64,000 bases of DNA. It comes from Thiotrichales bacterium (GTDB lineage Bacteria > Pseudomonadota > Gammaproteobacteria > Thiomicrospirales > Thiomicrospiraceae). Under the pieces are notes generated by a model. The model ran no database searches. It was not told the DNA's origin and was given only the letters and a program-made list of their open reading frames with translations. Made by a program: the position numbers and the translations under genes. The stretch spans positions 395,367 to 459,366 of the forward strand of contig JAFGUG010000011.1 in NCBI GenBank assembly GCA_016938655.1. The letters are read 5' to 3'. Position 1 is the first letter of the stretch; each line of letters begins with the position of its first letter. Positions 18,147 to 28,177 of this stretch are shown here, piece after piece.

Positions 18147-18578
18147 CTATTTTAGTAATAGCGATTGCAGGCAGCGTAAATACGCTTGCTCGTCGGGTTC
18201 TACTTGGTCACGTTGCGCCATCCAGAGCGACTCCGCAAGACAGTCCATCATCGCGTGTTCGGTGGCATGCACGTCGCCGAGCCGTTGGCCCAGTTGTTGG
18301 TAAACGGCTTGAATACCAGCAGGACGATCCATGGACACTTGCTCTTGCAAGCCTAGGTGCATGCCCATGTGTAAAAACGGATTGGTTTCCCCGTCTTCCG
18401 GTTTGTATTCGTTACCCAAGTGTTTCTCATTACTGAGCATGGCATGGTATTCGGGGTGAATGTGAATAATTCGCGCCACCATCTGCTCCATGGCATCCAT
18501 GGGTTGCCCGGTTTGATGTTTCTTCCAGGTATCGACATAAAACTGTCGAAGGCGGTCTCTTTCTGAGGTGTAAAACAT
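18147..18578 (-). CDS. DUF1841 family protein
   Basis: A 143-residue cytoplasmic protein with the DUF1841 pattern: MFYTSERDRLRQFYVDTWKKH at the start, the HPEYHAML segment, NPFLHMGMHLGLQEQVSMDRP in the middle and a helical end (MMDCLAESLWMAQRDQ). Several conserved His and Glu residues hint at metal binding, but no activity is established. It lies 49 bases after nth and 14 bases ahead of the rhodanese gene on the same strand, probably the same transcript. Confidence 0.85.
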   Translation of the reverse strand: MFYTSERDRLRQFYVDTWKKHQTGQPMDAMEQMVARIIHIHPEYHAMLSNEKHLGNEYKPEDGETNPFLHMGMHLGLQEQVSMDRPAGIQAVYQQLGQRLGDVHATEHAMMDCLAESLWMAQRDQVEPDEQAYLRCLQSLLLK

Positions 18579-18627
18579 AGGTCGAGGTGTCGTCCTTTAA
18601 TTGTTCTATGATGTGTTTTAGTAAAGG

Positions 18628-19260
18628 TTATTCGGTTTTGTCTTTAAATTCACACAGGTCGTAAATACAGCAAGCGCCACAACGAGGTTTACGTGCCATG
18701 CAAGTATAACGACCATGTAAAATCAGCAGGTGATGGGCTGGAATTAAATATTGTTTAGGGATAAATTTAAGCAGGTTTTTTTCCACTTCTAAGACATTTT
18801 TACCGGGTGCTAATTTGGTACGATTTGAAACCCGGAATATGTGCGTATCGACTGCCATAGTCGGATGACCAAAGGCGGTATTTAACACCACATTCGCCGT
18901 TTTTCTTCCCACACCCGGTAAAGCTTCTAGGGCGGCACGATCTTCTGGCACTTCGCTGTTATGAAGGTCAATCAACATTTTGCAGGTTTTAATGATGTTG
19001 GCACCTTTGGTATTAAACAGACCTATGGTTTTGATGTAGGTTTTTAACCCATCTTCACCTAACGCGTAGATTGCTTCTGGGGTATTGGCCACCGGAAACA
19101 GTTTATCGGTGGCAATATTAACGCCCTTGTCGGTGGCTTGCGCAGAGAGAATAACCGCAATCAACAGTTCAAAAGTCGAGCTGTAGTTAAGTTCGGTTTC
19201 CGGATCTGGAATCGCGGCGCTCAGTCTTTCAAAGATTTCAAGGCGTTTCTGTTTGTTCAT
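18628..19260 (-). CDS. nth: Endonuclease III
   Basis: A DNA glycosylase/AP lyase that removes oxidised pyrimidines in base-excision repair. The 210 residues hold the helix-hairpin-helix LPGVGRKTANVV with the catalytic Lys, the catalytic Asp in AVDTHIFRVSNR, and the [4Fe-4S] cysteines C-x6-C-x2-C-x5-C (CMARKPRCGACCIYDLC). It follows rnfE, the order known from E. coli rsxABCDGE-nth. A palindrome copy lies between it and rnfE. Confidence 0.96.
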   Translation of the reverse strand: MNKQKRLEIFERLSAAIPDPETELNYSSTFELLIAVILSAQATDKGVNIATDKLFPVANTPEAIYALGEDGLKTYIKTIGLFNTKGANIIKTCKMLIDLHNSEVPEDRAALEALPGVGRKTANVVLNTAFGHPTMAVDTHIFRVSNRTKLAPGKNVLEVEKNLLKFIPKQYLIPAHHLLILHGRYTCMARKPRCGACCIYDLCEFKDKTE

Positions 19261-19302
19261 GGTGTGTTTGTTCTGTTTTTCTCTTTAGCCTTTTCAAATT
19301 GA

Positions 19303-19312
19303 GCAGGCCTGC
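19303..19312. repeat. Iterated palindrome between rnfE and nth
   Basis: Exact GCAGGCCTGC in the 68-base gap, set in wider dyad flanks (TTCAAATTG to the left, TTTTGAA to the right). It separates the Rnf genes from nth inside an otherwise continuous operon. Confidence 0.8.
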
Positions 19313-19328
19313 TGACTTTTGAATGACC

Positions 19329-20093
19329 TTATTGGGGCTTTATGGTTGAAACAACCGCCACTTGAATGCCTAAATCTTTCTGTTTGCTTGAGACTTTTTT
19401 AGCGTCGTAAAAGTTTTTAAAGGCGATTAACAGTCCTAAACCAATAAACGCCCCAGGTGGCAAGATAGCCAGTAACACACCGTGATAGTCCCCGCCAAAA
19501 TGAATCGTCCAACTGCGAGCCGATTCACCAAACATTAAGTAGGCTTGGTCAAACAAGGTACCGTTACCAATCATTTCGCGCATGGCGCCCAATAAAACCA
19601 AAATAAATAGAAAACCCACGCCCATAAAGAAGCCGTCCACTAATGCTTTATCAATGGTGTTTTTTGAGGCGTACGCTTCTGCACGCCCTAAGATGGCACA
19701 GTTGGTCACAATTAACGGAATGAATATTCCTAAAATACCGTGCAGGGTATGGAAGTAGGCGTTCATCAGCAGGTCGATAATGGTCACTGCGGTGGCGATA
19801 ATGGCAATAAACACCGGAATACGAATCTCATCGGAAACGTGATTACGAATCAGTGACACCAAAACATTTGAGGCCAGCAACACAAACAGGGTTGCAAGCC
19901 CCAGTCCTAGGCCGTTAATGGTGTTATTCGACACGGCTAAAAGCGGGCATAAACCCAGAAGTGCCACTAAGGCTTGGTTGTTATTCCATAAACCATTTTC
20001 AGCAATCAATTTGTAGTCTGCCCAACGCGATTTTTTGGGTGTACTGATTGAAGTTGCGGTATCCGTAATACTGGGATTGGTGGCTTCACTCAT
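19329..20093 (-). CDS. rnfE: Electron transport complex subunit RnfE
   Basis: A membrane subunit of the ion-motive Rnf complex (ferredoxin:NAD oxidoreductase; SoxR-reducing in E. coli). 254 residues, about six transmembrane segments, with family motifs [13 protein letters not shown] and [19 protein letters not shown]. It is homologous to RnfA. An N-terminal extension of about 20 residues ([14 protein letters not shown]) precedes the core. Start overlaps the end of rnfG by 8 bases. Confidence 0.95.
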   Translation of the reverse strand: MSEATNPSITDTATSISTPKKSRWADYKLIAENGLWNNNQALVALLGLCPLLAVSNNTINGLGLGLATLFVLLASNVLVSLIRNHVSDEIRIPVFIAIIATAVTIIDLLMNAYFHTLHGILGIFIPLIVTNCAILGRAEAYASKNTIDKALVDGFFMGVGFLFILVLLGAMREMIGNGTLFDQAYLMFGESARSWTIHFGGDYHGVLLAILPPGAFIGLGLLIAFKNFYDAKKVSSKQKDLGIQVAVVSTIKPQ

Positions 20094-20730
20094 ACAAAAA
20101 CTCGCTCTGTTGTTTCACTAATAAAAGGGTGCGTTTAACTTGTCCAACCACCGCTCGCGGTGTAATCGTGGCGCCTGTGAATTGATCAAAATCGCCGCCG
20201 TCTTTTTTGACCGCCCAAAGAGGGTCGTTATCATCTCGAAGGTTGCGACCATCGAATTCAAGAATCCATGGGTTTTTATTGAGCTCTATTTTATCGCCTA
20301 GCCCTGGGGTTTCTTTGTGTTTGAGTACGCGCACACCGGCGACACGATTGTCGGCAAGAATCCCCATCAACATATAGATGTTTCCACTGTAACCATTGGG
20401 CGCAATGGTGGTCAGGATTAGACCTGCAGGCTTGCCATTTTTACGGGCGCGATAAACCATAATCGGCTCTTCACTGCCCAAAACCTCTAAGGTTTTAGGG
20501 TCGGTTAACAGTAAGGTGTCTTGTAAAGGGTCGTTATCGTATAACTCGACTGGCATGACTTGGTTAAGGGTATCCAGTAAGTTTTGGCGTTCAGCTTCAC
20601 TGACTAATGGGTCAGTGATGGTTTTGACACCAAGTAACAGCACAATACTAATGAGAACAAACAGGCTTAACTTGCCGGCCGAAGCAAACATAATGGTCAG
20701 TAATTTCTTAAAATTAGGGGGTTGGTTCAT
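20086..20730 (-). CDS. rnfG: Electron transport complex subunit RnfG
   Basis: A membrane-anchored subunit with a periplasmic FMN domain. 214 residues from the chosen start: one transmembrane segment (about 20-40, [13 protein letters not shown]) and the FMN-attachment motif [11 protein letters not shown] near the C-terminus, where FMN is linked to the Thr. The ATG at 20730 ([11 protein letters not shown]) is preferred over an in-frame start at 20790 that would overlap rnfD by 44 bases; it leaves a 16-base gap to rnfD. Confidence 0.93.
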   Translation of the reverse strand: MNQPPNFKKLLTIMFASAGKLSLFVLISIVLLLGVKTITDPLVSEAERQNLLDTLNQVMPVELYDNDPLQDTLLLTDPKTLEVLGSEEPIMVYRARKNGKPAGLILTTIAPNGYSGNIYMLMGILADNRVAGVRVLKHKETPGLGDKIELNKNPWILEFDGRNLRDDNDPLWAVKKDGGDFDQFTGATITPRAVVGQVKRTLLLVKQQSEFLYE

Positions 20731-20746
20731 GCTATTTTCTTTCACT

Positions 20747-21772
20747 CTAACGCTGGTGACCAAATACACGCGGTTGAGTGTATTGGTCAATTAAGGGCAC
20801 GGCGATGTTCATTAAGATAATGGCAAACGCAATGCCATCTGGAAACGCTCCCCATTGACGAATCACATACACCAAAACACCAATCCCGCAGGCATAAATA
20901 AGCTTGCCTTTGGGTGTAGTACTGGCAGTGACAGGGTCTGTGATAATGAAGAATGCCGCCAGCATGGTACCGCCCGTCAACAACATAAAACTCGCCGGTG
21001 GGTAGAGGGTTGGATCATATTGGTTGAAGATAAAACTAATTAGAGCCAAACTGCCTAAAAACCCAACTGGGAACTGCCAGCTTATAACACGTGAATACAT
21101 CATCCACAGACCCCCCACCATAAAGGCGACATTCACCCAACCCCAGCTGGTTAATCCAAAGGCCTCCTCTTTGACCGTTTGCGTCACAATATCAGTGGCA
21201 CTAATACCCTGCGATAGGCCGTTGCGAACCGCATTTAAAGGGGTTGCCCCAGTTAGGGCGTCCATATTCATGCCCGGAATTTGGCCGGTGAAAATATAGT
21301 GAGCGGATTGTATAAAGTTGAGGGCGTGACCACTTAAGTCAACAGGCAGGGTCCATTGCGTCATTTGCACAGGGAAAGAGATGAGCAGGAAAGCATAGCC
21401 TAACATAGCAGGGTTAAATGGGTTGTAGCCCAAGCCGCCGTAGAGGTGTTTACCAAAAATCAGTGCAAACGCACTGCCGCTGACAATAATCCACCAAGGC
21501 GCTTCGGGAGGGATACAGAATACCAAACCGGTTATGGTGATGAGCGCACTCATGTCGGTCATAAATGGCATGACAGGTCGTCCACGTAATTTGAGCATGA
21601 TGTACTCAACCACCAACATGGTCGCCACGGCCAACAGCCATTGCACTACGATGCCAAATCCAAAAAGATAGATATGGGTTAACAGCGCAGGAAAGGCGGC
21701 AATTTGAACTTGCATCATGACTTTACGCACACTTTGGTTGTTATGTGCGAAAGGGGAAGAGGCTGGACTCAC
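20747..21772 (-). CDS. rnfD: Electron transport complex subunit RnfD
   Basis: A membrane subunit of Rnf carrying covalent FMN. 341 residues, about nine hydrophobic segments, and the flavinylation motif DALTGATPLNAVR (FMN on the last Thr of TGAT). Typical RnfD start (SPFAHNNQSVRKVMMQV) and end (VPLIDQYTQPRVFG). It lies 12 bases after rnfC in the operon. Confidence 0.95.
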   Translation of the reverse strand: MSPASSPFAHNNQSVRKVMMQVQIAAFPALLTHIYLFGFGIVVQWLLAVATMLVVEYIMLKLRGRPVMPFMTDMSALITITGLVFCIPPEAPWWIIVSGSAFALIFGKHLYGGLGYNPFNPAMLGYAFLLISFPVQMTQWTLPVDLSGHALNFIQSAHYIFTGQIPGMNMDALTGATPLNAVRNGLSQGISATDIVTQTVKEEAFGLTSWGWVNVAFMVGGLWMMYSRVISWQFPVGFLGSLALISFIFNQYDPTLYPPASFMLLTGGTMLAAFFIITDPVTASTTPKGKLIYACGIGVLVYVIRQWGAFPDGIAFAIILMNIAVPLIDQYTQPRVFGHQR

Positions 21773-21784
21773 TTAAATAATCTC

Positions 21785-24082
21785 CTAGTCATCAGCGATG
21801 GTCTGATCTTTTTGAGCTTTGCGAAGGGCAGCGCGTTCTCGTGCTGCCTGCATGGCTTTATTACGTTTTTCGGTAATGGGGTCTGTTTCACCGGTTTGTT
21901 CCATTTTTTTAGCCGTCTCTGCCTGAGCTTGCTGTTTGGCTAAGCGAGCCTCATCAGCCCTTTTCTTGGCCGCTTGTTTTGCCGCGTCCTTGGCTGCTTT
22001 ACGTGCCGCTTCTTTGCGAGAAGCATCGGTTTCTGGGGTATTTACCGTTAAATCGACTATTTCAGGTTGTGCGGACTCAGTTTGTGTTTCGGGTTCTGAT
22101 TCATTAGCCACTTCTATCGCCTTAGCCGCTTTTGCTTGGGCGCGTTTTTTAGCGGCTAACATCGCCGCTTGCTTAGCCGCTTGTTTTGCATCCGGTTTTG
22201 CTTTTGGCGTTGTGTCCATTTCAGTTACAACCTCGCTCGATTCATCAGAAGGGGGTGTTGTAACTGAGGTTTCAGTGTTGGCCGCTGCTTTTTTGGCTTC
22301 AGCGCGTTTTTTGGCAGCAATCATGGCCGCATTACGAGCCGCCACCTTAGGGTCAGTGGTTTTTTCAGAACCTTGTTCGCTGTCTTGTTTTGCAGATTGT
22401 TGAGAGGCTTTTTTAGCCGCCTCTATCGCTTTTAAACGTGCTGAGGGAATGGCTTTGTCTGTTGCAGAGGAGCCTTCTGCATTGGCTTTAGCCGCTCGTT
22501 TTGCAGCCGCGGCTCGAGCGGCGGCCGCTGCTGCACCTGATGCTGGCTTTTTAGCTTCACTTGTCGCTTCTTTGGGTGCAGAAGCTTGCTGTTTAACGGC
22601 CTCTTTTTTGGCTTTAAGGCGCGCTTCACGTTCGGCTTTTTCACGGTCAATACGCGCCATTTTAAATTCATGGCGCTCTTTCGCTAATGCCACCGCTTTT
22701 TGTTCAGCATGAATCTCTCTGATTTCCGATTTTGAGTGGCGGTAGTACTGCACTAACGGGATATGACTTGGGCAAACAAAACTGCAGCAACCGCACTCAA
22801 TGCAGTCGGCTACGTTAAGCTTTTCTACTTTGTCATATTCGTGCGCTTGGGCATGGAAGTACATCTGTTGTGGTAACAAATTTACTGGACAAGCGTCCAT
22901 GCATTGGCCACAGCGAATACATGGCATCTGCATATCTACAGGTTCGGGTGGATTGGCAAGCACACAGTTCGTTGTCTTAGAGATGGGCACGTCGTTACTT
23001 TTCACTTTAACCCCCATCATCGGCCCACCCATTATCAGCGGGTAATTCAGTTCTGTTTTAGGTTGTGCGGCTTGGGCCAGTTCTGAAAAGGGCGTGCCAA
23101 TCATGGCAATGGTATTAAACGGTTTGTTAAAGCCTAAACCAGAAACCGTTACCATACGCGAGGTTAGTGGTTCGCCAAACATCACTGCACGATATATGGC
23201 GGCAAAGGTGGCCACGTTCATCATTAGCATACCAATGTCGACAGCGTGGGTTTTTTTAGGCATTTCAATGCCGGTTAACTCAAGCGTTAGCTGCTTTTGC
23301 CCACCCATTGGGTAGACGGATTCAACGACCTTGATTTCTACGATGCTGTTTTTTGCCGCCTCAGTCATGGTTTTAATTGCGGTCGGTTTATTGCTTTCAA
23401 TGCCGCAGATGATCTTGCTTGAACCGAGGGCTTTTGCAGTAATTAATGCACCTTGCACAATCTCTTCAGCATGGGTTTGCATGAGTAAGTCATCACAAGT
23501 AATAAAGGGTTCGCACTCGGCACCATTAATTAACAGTGTGTGAATTTGAGCAGGCCTGCTCGGAATTTTGGCATAGGTTGGAAACCCGGCACCACCCATG
23601 CCGATAATTCCGGCATTGAAGAGAATCTCTTTGAGTTCATCGGGGGTTTCGATGGGTTGTTTAGACACCTTCAAAGCATTTTCTATGGTGATATTTTTAC
23701 CATCGGGCTCTAAGATGATCGCCATGTCTTGCAAGCCGGAAGGGTGGGATAAGGTGGCGGGTTCAATCGCTTTTATCACGCCCGAGGTCGGTGCATGCAC
23801 CGGAACAATCAAGGCTTTTTTAGGGTCTTTGGAGGATTTTGCTAGCAACTGATTCTTTTTAACGTAGTCCCCCACCTGAACAAGTACGTCTGCCGGTAAG
23901 CCCACTTGTTGTTGCAGAGGGAGAATCAATTTGGTTGGAATGATTTGCGCTCGAACCGGCTGGTTGGCAGACAGTTCTTTATTATATTGCGGGAATACGC
24001 CACCATGGAACGTATGCAGATAACGTTTTGCCATAGGATAGATTTTGGCAATCTGTTGGATAACGGGTCTTAAAAAGCTCAT
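21785..24082 (-). CDS. rnfC: Electron transport complex subunit RnfC
   Basis: The peripheral subunit of Rnf that carries the NADH/FMN site and two [4Fe-4S] clusters. 765 residues. The N-terminal half includes the glycine-rich [13 protein letters not shown]. The ferredoxin-type cysteines are [12 protein letters not shown] and [12 protein letters not shown] (about 387-440). After residue 470 comes a long Ala/Lys/Glu-rich, low-complexity tail of about 295 residues, as in other gammaproteobacterial RsxC proteins. The start overlaps the rnfB stop by 4 bases (ATGA). An exact palindrome copy is at 23550-23559. Confidence 0.95.
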   Translation of the reverse strand: MSFLRPVIQQIAKIYPMAKRYLHTFHGGVFPQYNKELSANQPVRAQIIPTKLILPLQQQVGLPADVLVQVGDYVKKNQLLAKSSKDPKKALIVPVHAPTSGVIKAIEPATLSHPSGLQDMAIILEPDGKNITIENALKVSKQPIETPDELKEILFNAGIIGMGGAGFPTYAKIPSRPAQIHTLLINGAECEPFITCDDLLMQTHAEEIVQGALITAKALGSSKIICGIESNKPTAIKTMTEAAKNSIVEIKVVESVYPMGGQKQLTLELTGIEMPKKTHAVDIGMLMMNVATFAAIYRAVMFGEPLTSRMVTVSGLGFNKPFNTIAMIGTPFSELAQAAQPKTELNYPLIMGGPMMGVKVKSNDVPISKTTNCVLANPPEPVDMQMPCIRCGQCMDACPVNLLPQQMYFHAQAHEYDKVEKLNVADCIECGCCSFVCPSHIPLVQYYRHSKSEIREIHAEQKAVALAKERHEFKMARIDREKAEREARLKAKKEAVKQQASAPKEATSEAKKPASGAAAAAARAAAAKRAAKANAEGSSATDKAIPSARLKAIEAAKKASQQSAKQDSEQGSEKTTDPKVAARNAAMIAAKKRAEAKKAAANTETSVTTPPSDESSEVVTEMDTTPKAKPDAKQAAKQAAMLAAKKRAQAKAAKAIEVANESEPETQTESAQPEIVDLTVNTPETDASRKEAARKAAKDAAKQAAKKRADEARLAKQQAQAETAKKMEQTGETDPITEKRNKAMQAARERAALRKAQKDQTIADD

Positions 24083-24654
24083 TTTTGCACCTGCTCGCCA
24101 ACCACTTTGATCTCAAATTTGTTCACAGCCGGTTCTGGCCACTTCCAGTTTTTTGGGGTGACGTTTTGTGGCAACATTTCAATGCAGTCAACTGGGCAAA
24201 CAGGCACACATTTTTCGCAACCGGTACACTCTTGCTGAATGACGGTATGCATCAATTTGGTGGCGCCTAAAATCGCGTCTACAGGGCACTCTTTAATACA
24301 CAACACACACCCAATACACAGGTCTTCGTTGATGTAAGCGGTCTCTTTGGGTTTGGCTTCGGTGGCAGCGGCGTCCATCTCTTTGGGTTCAAGGCCGGTA
24401 ATTTCAGAGATTTGAATCATCACCTCATTACCACCCGGAATACACAAATTTACTTCAGTTTCCCCCTTTGCTAAGGCTTCAGCGTAGGGTTTACAGCCTG
24501 GAAACCCACATTGACCGCACTGTGTTTGCGGCAAGATTTTATCAATCTGTTCTGCTTGCGGATTGCCTTCAACTTTAAAGCGAATAGAGGCGTAACCCAG
24601 CAGTAAGCCAAAGAGAATCGCTAAACCAACAAAGACTAGAATCGCTTCTATCAT
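24079..24654 (-). CDS. rnfB: Electron transport complex subunit RnfB
   Basis: The ferredoxin-like subunit of Rnf. 191 residues with an N-terminal membrane anchor (about 4-24), the Fe-S domain [15 protein letters not shown] and two [4Fe-4S] motifs [12 protein letters not shown] and [12 protein letters not shown]. These transfer electrons between ferredoxin and the membrane subunits. It overlaps rnfA by one base and rnfC by four, showing translational coupling. Confidence 0.96.
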   Translation of the reverse strand: MIEAILVFVGLAILFGLLLGYASIRFKVEGNPQAEQIDKILPQTQCGQCGFPGCKPYAEALAKGETEVNLCIPGGNEVMIQISEITGLEPKEMDAAATEAKPKETAYINEDLCIGCVLCIKECPVDAILGATKLMHTVIQQECTGCEKCVPVCPVDCIEMLPQNVTPKNWKWPEPAVNKFEIKVVGEQVQK

Positions 24655-25229
24655 TAAACTAACCCACCAAAGCCCATAAAGGCCATTGACATTAAGCCCG
24701 CAGTTATCAAAGCAATGGGCGCACCACGAAACGGTACGGGTACGTCAGAGGCATCGACGCGTTCACGGATAGACGCGAACAGCACCATAACTAAGGTAAA
24801 GCCCACTGCGGCACCAAATCCGTACACCGCTGATTCAATAAAGTCGTTTTTTTCACCTACGTTTAACAAGGCCACACCCAATACAGCACAGTTAGTGGTG
24901 ATAAGCGGCAAGTAAATTCCGAGTACTTGATACAGAGAAGGGCTGGTTTTGTGAATCGCCATTTCGGTAAACCCAACCACCGCGGCAATGGCTAAAATAA
25001 AGCCAATGGTTTGCAGGTATTCAAGGCCGAAAGGGTGCAGCAGGTAGGTGTAAATGATATAACTCAGCACCGAAGAGAGCGTCATAACAAAAGTAGTCGC
25101 TAATCCCATACCCAAAGCAGCGTCGGTTTTTTTGGACACACCCATAAACGGGCACAGGCCTAGAAACTTCACCAAAACAAAGTTGTTCACCAGCACGGTA
25201 CTGATTAGGATTAAGATGTACTCTTGCAT
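24654..25229 (-). CDS. rnfA: Electron transport complex subunit RnfA
   Basis: First gene of the rnf operon: a 191-residue membrane subunit with about six transmembrane segments and the family motifs [18 protein letters not shown] and [17 protein letters not shown]. It starts 46 bases after the metG stop on the same strand, so metG and rnf may be read together. The motif LGLCPFMG recurs in RnfE as LGLCPLLA, reflecting their common origin. Confidence 0.96.
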   Translation of the reverse strand: MQEYILILISTVLVNNFVLVKFLGLCPFMGVSKKTDAALGMGLATTFVMTLSSVLSYIIYTYLLHPFGLEYLQTIGFILAIAAVVGFTEMAIHKTSPSLYQVLGIYLPLITTNCAVLGVALLNVGEKNDFIESAVYGFGAAVGFTLVMVLFASIRERVDASDVPVPFRGAPIALITAGLMSMAFMGFGGLV

Positions 25230-25275
25230 ACGATTCTATCTCTTGGATGCGTAAGTTAAATAGTGTTTACGCAGT

Positions 25276-27426
25276 CTATTTTACGCGCATACCCGGTTTT
25301 GCACCGTCGTCGGGTGACAATACATATAAATCACTGCCCCCAGGGCCAGCGGCTAAAACCATGCCTTCTGAAAGTCCAAAACGCATTTTGCGTGGTGCTA
25401 AGTTCGCTACCATCACCGTCAGTTTGCCAATAAGATCCTCTGGCTCGTAAGCCGATTTAATGCCGGCAAACACTTGGCGTTGTTCAAAGCCAATATCCAG
25501 TGTGAGTTTGAGGAGTTTATTGGCTTCAGGTACCGCTTCAGCGTTGACGATTTTGGCAATGCGCAAATCAATTTTAGCAAAGTCGTCAATCGTGATTTCG
25601 GGTGCTAAAGGATCAAACTCTGGCTTGTCAGAGGCTACCTTGTCTGTGTTGTTTTGCTTGTTTTTCTTTGGTTTGGTATCCGCTTTTTTGCCATCTGGTG
25701 CTGTAGAGCTATTGCCCAAAGAACTCGCAGAGGCCTCAACCATTTTCTCAATCGCAGCTGGATCTAAGCGCGTTAGTAGGGCTTTAAACTTAATGATTTT
25801 AGTAAGACTATTTTCGTTGAGTGTATAGCTACCAGGTCTCATTAGAGGGACTTTAGAGTTACTCCATAATTGTGGTTTGATATTAAGAAATTCCCAAGCT
25901 TTCTCAGCTGTTTCAGGTAATACTGGTGCAAGATAGATCATTAGCGCTCTGAACATATTGATACCTAGTGAGACTGATTCATGTAACTCGGTCTCTTTGC
26001 CTTCCTCTTTGGCTAACACCCAAGGGGCGGTTTCAGCAATGTACTCATTCGCTATGTCGGCTAAAGCCATGATTTCACGCATGGCATGCCCGTATTCACG
26101 CTTTTCATAAAAATTTGCAATCATGTCACCCTTATCGATAAATTGCTCGTAAAGTTCAATCGCATAGTCAGAATAAGTTTCTTTTAACTTGCCATCAAAT
26201 TGTTTAACCACAAAGCCGGCACAACGACTGGCGATGTTAACCACTTTACCAACAAGGTCAGAGTTCACACGTTGCGCAAAATCCTCGAGGTTTAAGTCAA
26301 TGTCATCAATACGACTGCTCAGTTTGGCAGCGTAATAGTATCGTAAGTATTCGGGGTTTAGGTGTTCTAAGTAGGTCTTAGCCATAATAAAAGTACCACG
26401 AGACTTAGACATTTTTTGACCGTCAACGGTTAAGAAACCGTGGGCAAAGACCGCGTCTGGCGTTCTAAAGCCTGCACCGTCAAGCATCGCAGGCCAGAAC
26501 AGAGCGTGGAAGTTGATGATGTCTTTACCAATAAAGTGATAAAGCTCGGCCTTAGAGTCTTTTGCCCAATAGGTATCAAAATCGGTTCCGGTTTTGTCAC
26601 AATAGGCTTTAAAACTCGACATATAACCGATAGGCGCATCGAGCCATACATAGAAGTATTTATCTTTCTCACCCGGAATCTCAAACCCAAAATACGGCGC
26701 ATCACGAGAGATATCCCAACCACGTAGGCCGGTTTCTAGCCACTCATCGAGTTTATTGGCAATTTGATCCTGCAGGTGACCGGCGCGCGTCCACGTTTTA
26801 AGCATGGTTTCAAATTGACCGAGTTCAAAAAAGAGATGATCCGTCTCTTTTTCGATGGGGGTGGCTCCAGAAACTGCGGATTTTGGATTGATTAGTTCAG
26901 TTGGGCTGTAAGTTGCCCCACAGACCTCACAGTTGTCGCCATATTGGTCTTCGGCTTTGCATTTTGGGCACGTCCCTTTTACAAAACGGTCGGGTAGAAA
27001 CATCTCTTTTTCAGGGTCGTAAGACTGCGTAATGGTTTTGCGTGAGATATAACCTTTGGCATTTAATTGATTGTAAATGTACTCTGCAAAGTGTTTGTTC
27101 TCCGGCGAATTCGTGCTGTGATAGTGATCAAAGTTAACATTAAAACCGGCAAAGTCCGCTTGATGCTCTTCGGATGACTTGGCAATTAACTGTTCTGGGG
27201 TAATGCCTTCGGCCTCAGCGCGCAGCATAATTGGCGTCCCGTGGGCATCGTCTGCACACACGTAGATGCACTCGTTACCACGCATTTTTTGAAAACGTGA
27301 CCAAATGTCTGTTTGAATGTATTCAACCAAGTGTCCCAAATGAATGGGGCCGTTTGCATAAGGCAGGGCGCTAGTAATTAAGATTTTTCTGGGTGCTGTG
27401 CTAACAGAACGTAAGTTTTCAGACAT
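25276..27426 (-). CDS. metG: Methionyl-tRNA synthetase
   Basis: Charges tRNA-Met. A class I enzyme of 716 residues, long form: HLGH (29-32, in [11 protein letters not shown]), a zinc-binding insert with CPKC and CEVC, the KMSKS loop (about 338, [11 protein letters not shown]) and a C-terminal tRNA-binding EMAP/Trbp111 domain (about 610-716, [17 protein letters not shown]) after a Lys/Pro-rich linker. It heads the minus-strand block containing rnfABCDGE-nth. Confidence 0.96.
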   Translation of the reverse strand: MSENLRSVSTAPRKILITSALPYANGPIHLGHLVEYIQTDIWSRFQKMRGNECIYVCADDAHGTPIMLRAEAEGITPEQLIAKSSEEHQADFAGFNVNFDHYHSTNSPENKHFAEYIYNQLNAKGYISRKTITQSYDPEKEMFLPDRFVKGTCPKCKAEDQYGDNCEVCGATYSPTELINPKSAVSGATPIEKETDHLFFELGQFETMLKTWTRAGHLQDQIANKLDEWLETGLRGWDISRDAPYFGFEIPGEKDKYFYVWLDAPIGYMSSFKAYCDKTGTDFDTYWAKDSKAELYHFIGKDIINFHALFWPAMLDGAGFRTPDAVFAHGFLTVDGQKMSKSRGTFIMAKTYLEHLNPEYLRYYYAAKLSSRIDDIDLNLEDFAQRVNSDLVGKVVNIASRCAGFVVKQFDGKLKETYSDYAIELYEQFIDKGDMIANFYEKREYGHAMREIMALADIANEYIAETAPWVLAKEEGKETELHESVSLGINMFRALMIYLAPVLPETAEKAWEFLNIKPQLWSNSKVPLMRPGSYTLNENSLTKIIKFKALLTRLDPAAIEKMVEASASSLGNSSTAPDGKKADTKPKKNKQNNTDKVASDKPEFDPLAPEITIDDFAKIDLRIAKIVNAEAVPEANKLLKLTLDIGFEQRQVFAGIKSAYEPEDLIGKLTVMVANLAPRKMRFGLSEGMVLAAGPGGSDLYVLSPDDGAKPGMRVK

Positions 27427-27727
27427 TATTTAATGAATCCGTGATCAGTTTTTATCAAAAGTTTGAATCTGTTAAAAGATCTTTAAAGCCTGAAATAGGC
27501 TGAGTCTTAAACAGGGCTGCGGGTTAAGTGTTGTTAAAATTTGACCCGTTATTATAGCTATTTTGCAGGGCTTGGTGTGCATAAATATTGCTAATTAGAC
27601 CGTTGAATTTTGCGGGTTATTCGGTGTTTTTAGCTGGTTTTAATTAAATTAAGTTGACTTGATTATGTGAGTTCGTTTGCAAGCGTGTTCCAGTTACATT
27701 AATATAGTCAAATTACTTATTTTTTTA

Positions 27728-27751
27728 GCATTTTTGCATTTTTGCATTTTT
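27728..27751 (+). repeat. Tandem octamer (GCATTTTT) x3
   Basis: Three perfect tandem copies of an 8-base unit immediately before the ribosome-binding site of the STAS gene. The unit length is not a multiple of three and lies in the 5' control region, so slippage could change promoter or leader spacing. Confidence 0.85.
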
Positions 27752-27766
27752 GTAAGGTTGGTTATT

Positions 27767-28081
27767 GTGGGTGTTGAGGTTCAGATTGACGATAAAGTGG
27801 TGACAATTTCTTTAATGGGAAGTTTTGATATCGGTTGTTATGAGGCTTTTAATGAGTCTTACAAACCTTATATGTCACAAGCAGAAAATGTTTTTATTGT
27901 TGATATGCAGAATGCTACTTATATGGACAGCTCAGCATTAGGTATGTTATTGCTGCTTAGAGATCGAACAGGCGGTGACAAATCGCGTGTGATTATTACC
28001 AACGTAGGTGAGTCGGTGATGGAAATCTTGAAAATCGCCAACTTTGATCAATTGTTTAATATTCAAGCCAGAAACGTTTAA
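27767..28081 (+). CDS. STAS-domain anti-sigma-factor antagonist
   Basis: A single STAS domain of 104 residues, of the type that binds an anti-sigma kinase when its conserved serine is dephosphorylated. The phospho-site is in YMDSSALGMLLLLRD; the N-terminal strand VTISLMGSFDIG is typical. I choose the GTG at 27767 because AAGG lies about 10 bases upstream and the STAS domain begins there; an open frame extends back to 27677 but would add a hydrophobic, repeat-coded tail. The SpoIIE phosphatase at 15.8 kb is a possible partner. The anti-sigma kinase is not in the window. Confidence 0.82.
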   Translation: MGVEVQIDDKVVTISLMGSFDIGCYEAFNESYKPYMSQAENVFIVDMQNATYMDSSALGMLLLLRDRTGGDKSRVIITNVGESVMEILKIANFDQLFNIQARNV

Positions 28082-28115
28082 TAAAAATATTATGTTAACG
28101 TTATGTTGTTAACAG

Positions 28116-28144
28116 AAAAAGCACGCTTAAAGGCGTGCTTTTTT
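28116..28144. terminator. Rho-independent terminator between the STAS gene and apbC
   Basis: Stem GCACGC (28121-28126) and GCGTGC (28133-28138), loop TTAAAG, with A5 before and T6 after. It can work for both convergent genes. Confidence 0.85.
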
Positions 28145-28177
28145 AGTTTTTGGTGTCTGTCTTTATTTGAGTTTGTA

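Noticed and set aside
21936..22712. Long plus-strand open frames opposite the end of rnfC
   Set aside because: They are the antisense of the Ala/Lys-rich RnfC tail; Ala-rich in several frames, without start signals or family features.
27677..27766. Longer N-terminus for the STAS protein beginning at TTG 27677
   Set aside because: The added residues are coded by the tandem octamer, form a hydrophobic stretch unlike STAS proteins, and lack a ribosome-binding site; GTG 27767 has one.
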